Assembly: GCA_045133615.1 (NCBI GenBank)
Contig: JBGUUQ010000121.1
Span: forward strand, 1 to 22,170
Source: M3 sp045133615
GTDB taxonomy: Bacteria > Bacteroidota > Bacteroidia > Bacteroidales > Muribaculaceae
Reading direction: 5' to 3'
Length of the DNA stretch: 22,170 nucleotides
A program made the position numbers and the translations under genes. The notes under the pieces are model-generated. The model saw only the letters and a list, made by a program, of their open reading frames with translations. It had not been told where the DNA came from and ran no database searches. Positions 12,670 through 19,261 of this stretch are shown piece after piece. The number at the start of each line of letters is the position of its first letter. Within the stretch, counting starts at the first letter, position 1.

Positions 12670-13530
12670 CTAAAATAGTGGCGAGATTATGGGGAGGGGC
12701 ATATCCTTGTAATCTCTCATAAGTTTGTCAAAGGTGGCGTTGTTGTCTTTTGTGCAGTAGTCCGTGGGGTCGTCGCCTTTCTTATGGTTGAGTTCACCCG
12801 TAAGCCACAAAACACATAGACCTAAATTCCTTTCGGCTTGTGTGAACGTACCTTTTTTCTGTTTTTTATGTTTTATAGGGAGGAACTGCAAAATGGTACG
12901 CACAAGAATATAATCTATCTCTCGCTTTGCCGGATATATGGTTTCAACCTGATTGTCTGATTCAAGGCGAGAATTTATAAAAGATGCTATGATAGATTTG
13001 ATAAATTGTTGATTAGCAAACTTGAAATGCTTGCTACCAACCTTTATATCAAGTTCCATGCTGTCATTGGGGTGTTCATCAATCCTTGCCACAAGTCTAT
13101 TGATTCTATCCTCCATTCTCTCAATAGTACCACGATAGAGCCACTTGGATAGCTCATGCCATATAAAGACAATGAAATCGAAAGTGGCTTTAGATGATAG
13201 TCCTAAGTCTGAGATAGATTCTTGCAGTATTTCAAATTCGTTAAATTCATCTTCCGACAGACCGCTTTTCTCTATCCGTTGTTTTCGGTTGTCATAATAA
13301 TTTGTAGCGTCTTGTGACGGTTGCCATTGTTCTCCGTCAAATTCAGGAAACAACAATGTATATGAGCGAATATATGTTAGTCGCTCAATAATTTCTTCAT
13401 ATTTGCTTTCAGGATATTTCATTATCCACGCATTAAAAAATTGGCTTTCCTCCCATTCTGATGATTCTCTATAATCATCAGGAAGTGGGGGAAACGGTTT
13501 GCGTGTATTTAGAAATTCTGAAAGTTCCAT
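12670..13530 (-). CDS. Hypothetical protein, element cargo
   Basis: A 286-residue protein with no recognised family, no signal peptide and no clear membrane span. It is predominantly helical and charged. The N-terminus has a proline-rich FPPLPDDY segment. Later parts include helices IERMEDRINRLVARIDEH and FIKSIIASFINSRLE, a basic patch KHKKQKKGTF and a C-terminal GLCVLWLTGELNHKK. The style resembles the large unknown proteins of Bacteroidota accessory islands, including candidate defence proteins, but no catalytic motif is visible. It has its own promoter box (13551-13558) and lies next to the integrase, a frequent position for variable cargo. Confidence 0.7.
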   Translation of the reverse strand: MELSEFLNTRKPFPPLPDDYRESSEWEESQFFNAWIMKYPESKYEEIIERLTYIRSYTLLFPEFDGEQWQPSQDATNYYDNRKQRIEKSGLSEDEFNEFEILQESISDLGLSSKATFDFIVFIWHELSKWLYRGTIERMEDRINRLVARIDEHPNDSMELDIKVGSKHFKFANQQFIKSIIASFINSRLESDNQVETIYPAKREIDYILVRTILQFLPIKHKKQKKGTFTQAERNLGLCVLWLTGELNHKKGDDPTDYCTKDNNATFDKLMRDYKDMPLPIISPLF

Positions 13531-13550
13531 ATCTGAATCGTTTTAGACTA

Positions 13551-13558
13551 CAAAATTA
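13551..13558 (-). promoter_or_regulatory. Putative -7 box for the gene at 12670-13530
   Basis: Minus-strand TAATTTTG matches TAnnTTTG, 20 bp before the ATG at 13530. It lies directly after the integrase terminator. Confidence 0.5.
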
Positions 13559-13563
13559 CAAAG

Positions 13564-13598
13564 AATATCCCGCCCATCTTAATGACTGACGGGATATT
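13564..13598 (-). terminator. Terminator after the integrase gene
   Basis: AATATCCCG (13564-13572) pairs with CGGGATATT (13590-13598), a 9-bp perfect stem, 8 bp after the integrase stop; a T-rich stretch follows on the minus strand. Confidence 0.65.
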
Positions 13599-13605
13599 TC
13601 TGCAT

Positions 13606-14805
13606 TTAGAGGGATTTCAGGGCGTTATCAACTTGCTCGTTGTCGAAGCTGTCAAGGTAAATCTGCGTTACACGTTCAGAACTATGTCCCATAATCTCAC
13701 GGATTACTGCTGTGGAAACTCCGGCACGTTTCATCACCGTTGCCTGACTGTGGCGTGCCACATAGGTAGTCAAGGCGATAGGCAGATTCAAGGCTTTACC
13801 AATCTGTTTCAGTCGCTCGTTTACTTTTGAGATTACTTTGTGGATGCGGTTGGCTTGCTGAATATCCGTTTTGTGGAAGTCAGACAGAATCGGAAAGAGA
13901 TATTGCGATTCATCGTTGCTGTACTTTTCGATGAGTGCTACCGCTTGCGGTTGAAGCGGAATCTTTATCAGCTTTTTGGTCTTTTGTCGCTTGTATATCA
14001 ATCTACCGTCTGTAATGTTGGCTTTTGTCAGGTGTGCGATATCCACAAAGTTGATTCCTCCGCAGTAGTATGTGAAAGCGAAGATGTCAATAGGGAATCG
14101 CATATAGCGATTAGTGGATTTGTAAGACAGCACACGCTCAATGTCCTCTTTGGATAATGCTCGCTTGGCTGTTTCCTGATGAAGTTTCGACACTTTCAGT
14201 TTTTTGAATGGATAAAGTTCAGCAGAAACGACATCTTCCTCTATTGCCACATTATATATTGAACGGAGTGTACGGAATCTTATGCCGATTGTGTTTTCTG
14301 CCAATCCCTTTCTTCTTAAAAAGGCTTCATAGCGTCTAAGCCAAACTATATCCATTTCAGCGAAAGGAATATCAAGATGTCCGTTAAATTCTATCAATGA
14401 GTTATATAACTGCTTGATAGATAAGGCATAGCTCTTGCGACCTGATGCAGTCAGACTGTTGATGTGTTCTCTGAATAAGTCACCTACCGTCTTTCGGTTT
14501 ACACGGTTTACACAGACTTTCTCAACAAGAGTAGTTGATGTAAACTCCTGATTGGTAGCTTTCAGCTCAACAATCTTAGCCGAATATTCCTTGAGTTTGT
14601 CGGCTATGAGCAATTCTATGTACTCACGATTGGGACATTCAGCTTTCGGCTGATTCTTTGAGAAGTCCCAATTCTCAGGATTCACGGATATGCCCAAACT
14701 GACATATTTACGTTTCCTGTCTTTTGTCACTCTCAGCATTAGAGGTGATTCGTTGTTACTCAGCACTTTCGACTTGTAACAAACTACGTTTACTGTGGTT
14801 GACAC
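13606..14805 (-). CDS. int: Tyrosine-type site-specific integrase of the element
   Basis: A 399-residue Bacteroidota-type tyrosine recombinase. Domains: arm-DNA-binding beta domain (about 1-90; PLMLRVTKDRKRKYVSLGIS), core-binding SAM-like domain (about 105-205) and catalytic domain (about 215-395). Active-site residues: K275 or K277 in QKTKK, R351 in TYVARHSQA, H374 in IMGHSSERV and nucleophile Y383 in QIYLDS. The first catalytic arginine is missing: the usual G-x-R-x-x-D reads GGINFVD with N252, as in some Bacteroidetes integrases. The start codon is GTG (14803-14805), since an in-frame TAA lies 3 bp upstream of it. The start overlaps the GGTTTACAC repeat cluster, so integrase binding could repress its own gene. 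It faces away from the intact tRNA-Phe. Confidence 0.92.
   Translation of the reverse strand: MSTTVNVVCYKSKVLSNNESPLMLRVTKDRKRKYVSLGISVNPENWDFSKNQPKAECPNREYIELLIADKLKEYSAKIVELKATNQEFTSTTLVEKVCVNRVNRKTVGDLFREHINSLTASGRKSYALSIKQLYNSLIEFNGHLDIPFAEMDIVWLRRYEAFLRRKGLAENTIGIRFRTLRSIYNVAIEEDVVSAELYPFKKLKVSKLHQETAKRALSKEDIERVLSYKSTNRYMRFPIDIFAFTYYCGGINFVDIAHLTKANITDGRLIYKRQKTKKLIKIPLQPQAVALIEKYSNDESQYLFPILSDFHKTDIQQANRIHKVISKVNERLKQIGKALNLPIALTTYVARHSQATVMKRAGVSTAVIREIMGHSSERVTQIYLDSFDNEQVDNALKSL
14496..14514. repeat. Tandem GGTTTACAC repeats inside the integrase gene
   Basis: GGTTTACAC occurs twice back to back (14496-14504, 14505-14513), encoding the VNRVNR of the protein linker (about residues 99-104). 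They match the repeats at both element ends. Confidence 0.55.
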
Positions 14806-14827
14806 GGTTTACACGCTGGTTTACACA
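14797..14827. repeat. GGTTTACAC repeat cluster at the right end (probable integrase arm sites)
   Basis: GGTTGACAC (14797-14805), GGTTTACAC (14806-14814) and GGTTTACACA (14818-14827) lie between the integrase start and the intact tRNA. The last two copy the left-end pair (3367-3388) with the same 12-bp period. Confidence 0.65.
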
Positions 14828-14866
14828 GTCTGCGCATCCGTGGGCGTTTTCAAGTAAGAAGAACAT

Positions 14867-14898
14867 AAAAAAAGAGAGCTACATTTCTGTAACTCTCT
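14867..14898 (-). terminator. Terminator of the intact tRNA-Phe
   Basis: AGAGAGCTAC (14873-14882) pairs with GTAACTCTCT (14889-14898) with one wobble and is followed on the minus strand by a run of seven T. Confidence 0.8.
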
Positions 14899-14908
14899 AA
14901 TTTTCAAG

Positions 14909-14981
14909 TGGTGCCACCAGGAATCGAACCGGGGACACAAGGATTTTCAGTCCTTTGCTCTACCAACTGAGCTATGGCACC
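14909..14981 (-). tRNA. tRNA-Phe (anticodon GAA), integration target
   Basis: The 73-nt minus-strand sequence folds as a standard tRNA: acceptor GGTGCCA/TGGCACC, D-arm with AGCTCAGTTGGTAGAGC, anticodon stem-loop GGACTGAAAATCC with GAA, T-arm with GGTTCGATTCC, and discriminator A. CCA is not encoded. A near-consensus promoter is upstream (14997-15029) and a terminator follows. This copy is complete, so the host keeps a functional tRNA after insertion of the element on its 3' side. Confidence 0.97.
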
Positions 14982-14996
14982 TTGCTGATTTGCGTT

Positions 14997-15029
14997 GCAA
15001 AGGTAGTGAGTATTTTTGAATTGTGCAAA
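14997..15029 (-). promoter_or_regulatory. Promoter of tRNA-Phe
   Basis: On the minus strand the -33 TTTG (15026-15029) and the -7 TACCTTTGC (14997-15005) are separated by 20 bp, a near-perfect Bacteroidota promoter ending 15 bp before the tRNA. Confidence 0.8.
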
Positions 15030-15068
15030 TGTTTTTGTGATTTTTTGTCTCGACTGATGATTTTTCGC

Positions 15069-16349
15069 TTATTTTTCGTCGGTGTGGGTGGGGAGAGTGA
15101 TGCGAATGAGTTCGATTTTGGTGGCGGCGGCTTTGACGATTTGGAATGTTATGTCGTCGAGAGTGAATATGTCGCCTTGCTTCGGCAATGCTCCGATATT
15201 GGTGAGGAGATAGCCGGCAAGTGTCTGATATTCATCGTCTTCGGGAATGTCGATATGATAGATGTCGCGGAGGGTGTCGATTTCGATACGTCCTGAAAAC
15301 TCATAGACTCCATCGGCGATGACGCGGGCTGTGAGGTGGCGGTTGTCGTGTTCGTCTTGGATGTCGCCGAAAATTTCCTCTACGAGGTCTTCGAGGGTGA
15401 CGAGTCCGGAGGTGCCTCCAAATTCGTCGACAACAACGGCGATAGAGCGTTTTTCGCTTAGCAGACGGCGCATCATTTTGTTGGCGAGGAGTGTTTCCGG
15501 AGCGTATTCCACGGGCTTGATTTCTTCGCGCCAATCGTGGTCGGGGCGGAACAATTCGCTTACGTGTATGTAGCCGAGGATGTTGTCGATGTCTTCGCGG
15601 TAGACGATGATTTTGCTGCGTCCGGAGCTTGTGAACAAGCGACTGAGCTCTTCGGTGGAGGTTTCGTCGATGTCGATTGCCACGATTTCATTGCGTGGAA
15701 TCATGCAGTCGCGAAGGTAGGTGGAAGAGAAGTCGATGGCGTTGTGGAAGATTTTGACTTCGTGTTCCACTTCTTGTGTATGATCGCTGTCGTCGATGGT
15801 GCGTTGCAGGTATTGATTGAGTTCGCCTACGGTGAGCATGCCGAGTTCGCTGTCTTGACTGTGTGCACCGACAAGTCGCATAAGGGCTTTCGACAGGAAG
15901 GCGGTGAAGCGTGTAATCGGGTAAAGGAGGATATAGAATAGGTAGATGGGGAATGCGAATATTTTGAGCGAGGTGTTGGGGTTGATGCGGAATACGGTTT
16001 TTGGGAAAAATTCACCGATAAACAGGATGATTCCGGTGGAAAGGATGGTCTGAGAGGCGAGTATGAATGCTTCATTGGTCGAAATCGTTTCGAGCCATGG
16101 GTTGAACAGTTCTGACATCCCCATACCATAGATGATGAGGACTACATTGTTGCCGACCAAAACGGTGGTGATAAACATGTTTTGGCGGTTGTAAAAAAGG
16201 TTGATGATGCGGTTGATGATACCGCCTTTTTTTACATCGAGTTCGACTCTGACTTTGTCGGATGATATATAGGCTATCTCCGAGCCGGAAAACAGGGCGG
16301 AGAGGACGAGGGAGATGAGCGTTATTGTGATCCAAACGGCGGGTGTCAT
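15069..16349 (-). CDS. CNNM/CBS/CorC-type membrane protein (hemolysin-C family; GldE-like)
   Basis: A 426-residue protein with the classic three-part layout. The CNNM (DUF21) membrane domain spans about 1-185, with FSGSEIAYISSDKVR and four hydrophobic segments. A pair of CBS domains covers about 200-330 (MIPRNEIVAIDIDET; VVDEFGGTSGLVTLEDLVEEI). A C-terminal CorC_HlyC domain covers about 340-420. The family is linked to magnesium or cobalt transport; in Bacteroidota the related GldE is tied to gliding/T9SS, but the sequence alone does not separate these. Its start overlaps the LptC stop by 4 bp (ATGA at 16346-16349), so it is translationally coupled in an envelope-related operon. Confidence 0.9.
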   Translation of the reverse strand: MTPAVWITITLISLVLSALFSGSEIAYISSDKVRVELDVKKGGIINRIINLFYNRQNMFITTVLVGNNVVLIIYGMGMSELFNPWLETISTNEAFILASQTILSTGIILFIGEFFPKTVFRINPNTSLKIFAFPIYLFYILLYPITRFTAFLSKALMRLVGAHSQDSELGMLTVGELNQYLQRTIDDSDHTQEVEHEVKIFHNAIDFSSTYLRDCMIPRNEIVAIDIDETSTEELSRLFTSSGRSKIIVYREDIDNILGYIHVSELFRPDHDWREEIKPVEYAPETLLANKMMRRLLSEKRSIAVVVDEFGGTSGLVTLEDLVEEIFGDIQDEHDNRHLTARVIADGVYEFSGRIEIDTLRDIYHIDIPEDDEYQTLAGYLLTNIGALPKQGDIFTLDDITFQIVKAAATKIELIRITLPTHTDEK

Positions 16350-17086
16350 TTTACATCGGAATTGGGTTTCAAACGCAGTTGTGTGTCGGGTTTTATCGGA
16401 CGGAGTCGGGCATCGGACGGAGCGGGTTTCGCCTGTTGTGTGGCAGGCTTCGGTTGAACCGATTTTGTCACGGCTACGACGGTGTCTGCCGGAGCGGTAG
16501 CGGTGGAATCGGCATTGGTGCCCCCGCGGAAGTCGCTGACCGGGAATATGCCTGACACTCGGTTGACCGAATAATTGGTCATACGGTCGTTGGAAACGAA
16601 GCCGTAGCCTTCGATTATGCGGTCATGTCGTTCGATATGGATGAATGAGTCGGTATATACCTTGTGGTCGCGGTTGCTCCAATAGAGTTGCTCGGAGAGA
16701 AATTTTTCGCCGGCGGTGTTGACGATGTAGACGCGCCCGTCAAGCCTCCAAAGGTCAACGTCTTTGAAGTAGGTGGCTGAATCTGCATCTATCGATGCGT
16801 CGCGACGCAGGAAGTTGTCGTATTTTTCCAAATGCAGTCCGTCGGGAAATTTCCATGTCGGCTGTTTCGCTTCGTCGAATATGAGCCATAGCGGCGTGGT
16901 GATGCGATAACGGGTAATCCCGGAATCGGATATGAGAGTTTCGACGTTGCGGGTCATCATTGTCGGCACGAGTTCTCCGTCGGTCTCGCGGTTGACAAAT
17001 TCTTTTTTGTCGTTGCTGCATGAAGCTATAAGCGCAAGCATTCCCGTCGCGGCAATGGCAACGGGAAGTATGCGAAGTGATTTCAT
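16346..17086 (-). CDS. lptC: LPS export ABC transporter periplasmic protein LptC
   Basis: From the ATG at 17084-17086 the protein has 246 residues and starts MKSLRILPVAIAATGMLALIASC, a lipoprotein signal as usual for Bacteroidota LptC. The beta-jellyroll follows: VPTMMTRNVETLISDSGITRYRITTPLWLIFDEAKQPTWKFPDGLHLEKYD, then SATYFKDVDLWRLDGRVYIVNTAGEKFLSEQLYWSNRDHKVYTD, ending in a low-complexity proline/alanine-rich tail (about 195-246). It would hand lipopolysaccharide or lipooligosaccharide from LptBFG to LptA in the periplasm. An upstream Met adds 21 residues before the signal peptide and was rejected. It starts 35 bp after the outer-membrane protein gene. Confidence 0.88.
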   Translation of the reverse strand: MKSLRILPVAIAATGMLALIASCSNDKKEFVNRETDGELVPTMMTRNVETLISDSGITRYRITTPLWLIFDEAKQPTWKFPDGLHLEKYDNFLRRDASIDADSATYFKDVDLWRLDGRVYIVNTAGEKFLSEQLYWSNRDHKVYTDSFIHIERHDRIIEGYGFVSNDRMTNYSVNRVSGIFPVSDFRGGTNADSTATAPADTVVAVTKSVQPKPATQQAKPAPSDARLRPIKPDTQLRLKPNSDVK

Positions 17087-17121
17087 GTGGCTTGCGAGTG
17101 ATTTCACAGGCGTTGAGGGGA

Positions 17122-18384
17122 TTATTGAATCTTTCTTTGCCAGAACCAAAGTTCGTTGAAGTTGATTCCGAGCGTTATATTGAAGTAATCTTCTTTGATG
17201 AGCGGGTTGGGGTTGGCTTGACGGTGGCGGTATTCAAATCCGAGGTTAATCACTGTCTTTGATGTGATGGTCGGGAGTCCGAAACCGACTGATACGCCAT
17301 ATTCGCGCAGACTGTTGTCGCCGATTTTGATGTAGTCGCGGTTGAAGAATGCACCGCAACGGTAGTTGATGCGTTGGAAGTATCCTCCGCGCATTTTGGG
17401 GGTGAACTGAAGACCTCCGGCGATTTCCCAGCGGTCGTTGAAGTCGGTCTGCTCGAACCCTTCGATTGCGGCATATTTGGCACTTGCCCACGGCTGATAG
17501 GTGAAGTCGACTTCAGCCATCAAGCGATTGTCCCATTGGTAGTTGATGCCGACTCCCCAAGTGTCGGGGCGTGAGTATTTGCCTTTGAGAGAGCTGTAGC
17601 CCACGGTATCGGCTTTGTAGGTGCCGTCTTCGCTGTCGTAGTCGGCGGTTGCATCGTAATACACGCCATAGGCATGTCCGAGAAACGACTTGCGGGGAGA
17701 GTAGGTGACACCGACTGTGGCGCGATTGCGTTTGTCGATGTTCACGGTGTATTGCGCACCAAACTGGAGATGGTAGTCTCTGACTTCCATCACGCGCTCA
17801 AACAGAGAGGTCGAGCCGCCGGAGGTATAGGCATACACGTCGTTGATGATTGTTCCGAAAAGGTAGGAGATGTTGGCTCCGACAGAGAATCCATTGAACG
17901 GACGACCGGCAACGCCGACATAAAGTTGGTTGATGCCTCCCAAACCTTCACGTCTGTTGGAACCGTTGTCGATTTCAGAACCGAAAGAGTAGCCAACGGA
18001 TGAGTAGGGCAACAAGCCTACGCTACCGCCCATATATTTGCTAAGGGGAAATTGCATTGTGATATAGTCGAGACCTCCGCCGAAGTCTTTTTCTGATTCT
18101 CCTCCTTCATGTGCCCAAAGAGTGGTGAAGTCGATGCCCATGTCGAAAAGGAATGTGAGAGTATCGATGGCTGCGTATGATGCAGGGTTCATCACATTGA
18201 TTTGTCGGCCGGAATTCATAGCGTAGCCCACGCCACCCATCGAACGTTGTGCGGCCGATGCGTTGTCGCGGAGGAGTCCGTAACCGTAACGAGAGTAGGG
18301 CGACATGGTATTGGTCTCAGCTGTCGCTCCGAAGATGCCTGCAATCGCCATGACTGCGGCCAATAGATATTTATTTACTTTCAT
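17122..18384 (-). CDS. Outer-membrane beta-barrel protein (OmpP1/FadL-like)
   Basis: A 420-residue protein with signal peptide MKVNKYLLAAVMAIAGIFGATA followed by a barrel. The N-terminus NTMSPYSRYGYGLLRDNASAAQRSMGGVGYAM resembles the N-terminal plug of FadL/OmpP1-type proteins, with SPYSRYGYG and the SMGGVG motif. Alternating hydrophobic strands continue to a terminal strand (FNELWFWQRKI). Likely a channel for hydrophobic small molecules or an unclassified barrel. Its ATG lies inside the end of the pantothenate kinase gene (14-bp overlap). Adjacent envelope genes suggest cotranscription with lptC. Confidence 0.82.
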   Translation of the reverse strand: MKVNKYLLAAVMAIAGIFGATAETNTMSPYSRYGYGLLRDNASAAQRSMGGVGYAMNSGRQINVMNPASYAAIDTLTFLFDMGIDFTTLWAHEGGESEKDFGGGLDYITMQFPLSKYMGGSVGLLPYSSVGYSFGSEIDNGSNRREGLGGINQLYVGVAGRPFNGFSVGANISYLFGTIINDVYAYTSGGSTSLFERVMEVRDYHLQFGAQYTVNIDKRNRATVGVTYSPRKSFLGHAYGVYYDATADYDSEDGTYKADTVGYSSLKGKYSRPDTWGVGINYQWDNRLMAEVDFTYQPWASAKYAAIEGFEQTDFNDRWEIAGGLQFTPKMRGGYFQRINYRCGAFFNRDYIKIGDNSLREYGVSVGFGLPTITSKTVINLGFEYRHRQANPNPLIKEDYFNITLGINFNELWFWQRKIQ

Positions 18385-19096
18385 TATAGAGTAATATACT
18401 GTTTAATCCTTTGTTTACCAAATGTGTATCGACCTCAACGTGGAAGTCGGCGAGGCGGGCGAGTTCGTCGCTGTTGCCTCCTGTGAGCATCACCAAGGCA
18501 TTGTCGCCGAGATGACTGCGATAATAGGCTATTTCTGCCACGATTCCGCGCATTGCGCCCGTGCGGATGGCTGTTGCGGTGTCATAGCCCCATAGGGGGA
18601 TGTCGCCGTTTGTGTCGACCAAAGGGAGCCGCTCGGTGTAGGCGTGCAGTGCAGATAGCCTCATGTCGATACCGGGAGCAATATTGCCGCCGAGGTAATG
18701 GCCGTTGGCTGTCACTACATCGTAGGTGACTGCTGTTCCGGCATCTACGACCAACATGTTGCATCCGGGATGCTCTGTGAATGCTCCTACGGCTACGGCT
18801 ATGCGGTCGCGGCCGAGGGTGGTCGGTGTTTTATAATCTATCGCAATAGGCAAGGGGGTGTCGGGGCTAAGTGTGATGGTGCGTATTCCGCGGTTTTCCA
18901 ATGCGGAAACAACATCTTTGCCTGATGCGCTAACCGAACTGTAGATAGCGGCATCGAGACAAAATCGGTCGAGCAGATGTCCGACTGTTTCGGCATCGAG
19001 CGATTCGATACGTTGGGCTTCCACGATGCGGTTGCCGTCGTGGATGGCAATTTTTGCCGACGAGTTCCCTTGGTCTATGGTGAGATTATATCCCAT
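18371..19096 (-). CDS. coaX: Type III pantothenate kinase
   Basis: A 241-residue ASKHA-fold kinase that catalyses the first step of coenzyme A synthesis, phosphorylating pantothenate with ATP. Motifs: phosphate-1 IDQGNSSAK at about 7-15, the TLGRDR motif with catalytic aspartate D97, phosphate-2 DAGTAVT at 118-124 and GGNIAPG at 136-142. The length is typical. A TAATTTTGC box (19104-19112) sits just 8 bp before the ATG, so the transcript is nearly leaderless. Its 3' end overlaps the outer-membrane protein gene. Confidence 0.95.
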   Translation of the reverse strand: MGYNLTIDQGNSSAKIAIHDGNRIVEAQRIESLDAETVGHLLDRFCLDAAIYSSVSASGKDVVSALENRGIRTITLSPDTPLPIAIDYKTPTTLGRDRIAVAVGAFTEHPGCNMLVVDAGTAVTYDVVTANGHYLGGNIAPGIDMRLSALHAYTERLPLVDTNGDIPLWGYDTATAIRTGAMRGIVAEIAYYRSHLGDNALVMLTGGNSDELARLADFHVEVDTHLVNKGLNSILLYNESK

Positions 19097-19103
19097 TTCG
19101 ATG

Positions 19104-19112
19104 GCAAAATTA
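19104..19112 (-). promoter_or_regulatory. Putative -7 box of coaX
   Basis: Minus-strand TAATTTTGC matches TAnnTTTG, very close to the start codon, predicting a very short leader. Confidence 0.5.
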
Positions 19113-19208
19113 GTAATTCTTAAGCAATTAACGGATTATTGCCTCGCTAATTTATACTAATAATTTGCGAAAAGATGGTTTTGACTCGTTTTTAACGCAT
19201 TTTTATGT

Positions 19209-19239
19209 AAAAAAAGAGGCGCAGTGTCACTGCGCCTCT
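19209..19239 (-). terminator. Strong terminator after the T9SS cargo gene
   Basis: AGAGGCGCAGTG (19215-19226) pairs with CACTGCGCCTCT (19228-19239) and is followed on the minus strand by seven T. It is a textbook intrinsic terminator, 22 bp after the stop. Confidence 0.92.
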
Positions 19240-19261
19240 TGGTATTGGTATCCCGGAGGGA

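Larger units (their letters stand above)
3198..14981. mobile_element. 11.8-kb integrative element in tRNA-Phe
   Basis: The element is bounded by two tRNA-Phe sequences in direct orientation, the right one intact. A tyrosine integrase starts about 100 bp inside the right tRNA, the usual layout for tRNA-targeting elements. Both ends carry paired GGTTTACAC repeats with 12-bp periodicity. Almost all genes inside point toward the left end and are accessory: small secreted proteins, a JAB-domain protein, a DUF3871-like protein, a helicase-like protein and unknowns. No relaxase, type IV secretion, capsid or terminase gene is recognisable, so it is not a complete conjugative element or phage. It may be mobilised by others, be a satellite, or be a decayed island. 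Confidence 0.8.

Noticed and set aside
12846..12862. Another GTACC-T-run repeat
   Set aside because: It lies inside coding sequence (the KKQKKGTF segment) and has no inverted partner.
15069..18384. Long open frames on the plus strand opposite the CNNM, LptC and barrel genes
   Set aside because: They lack family matches and arise from the GC-rich codon bias of the minus-strand genes, which are confidently identified.
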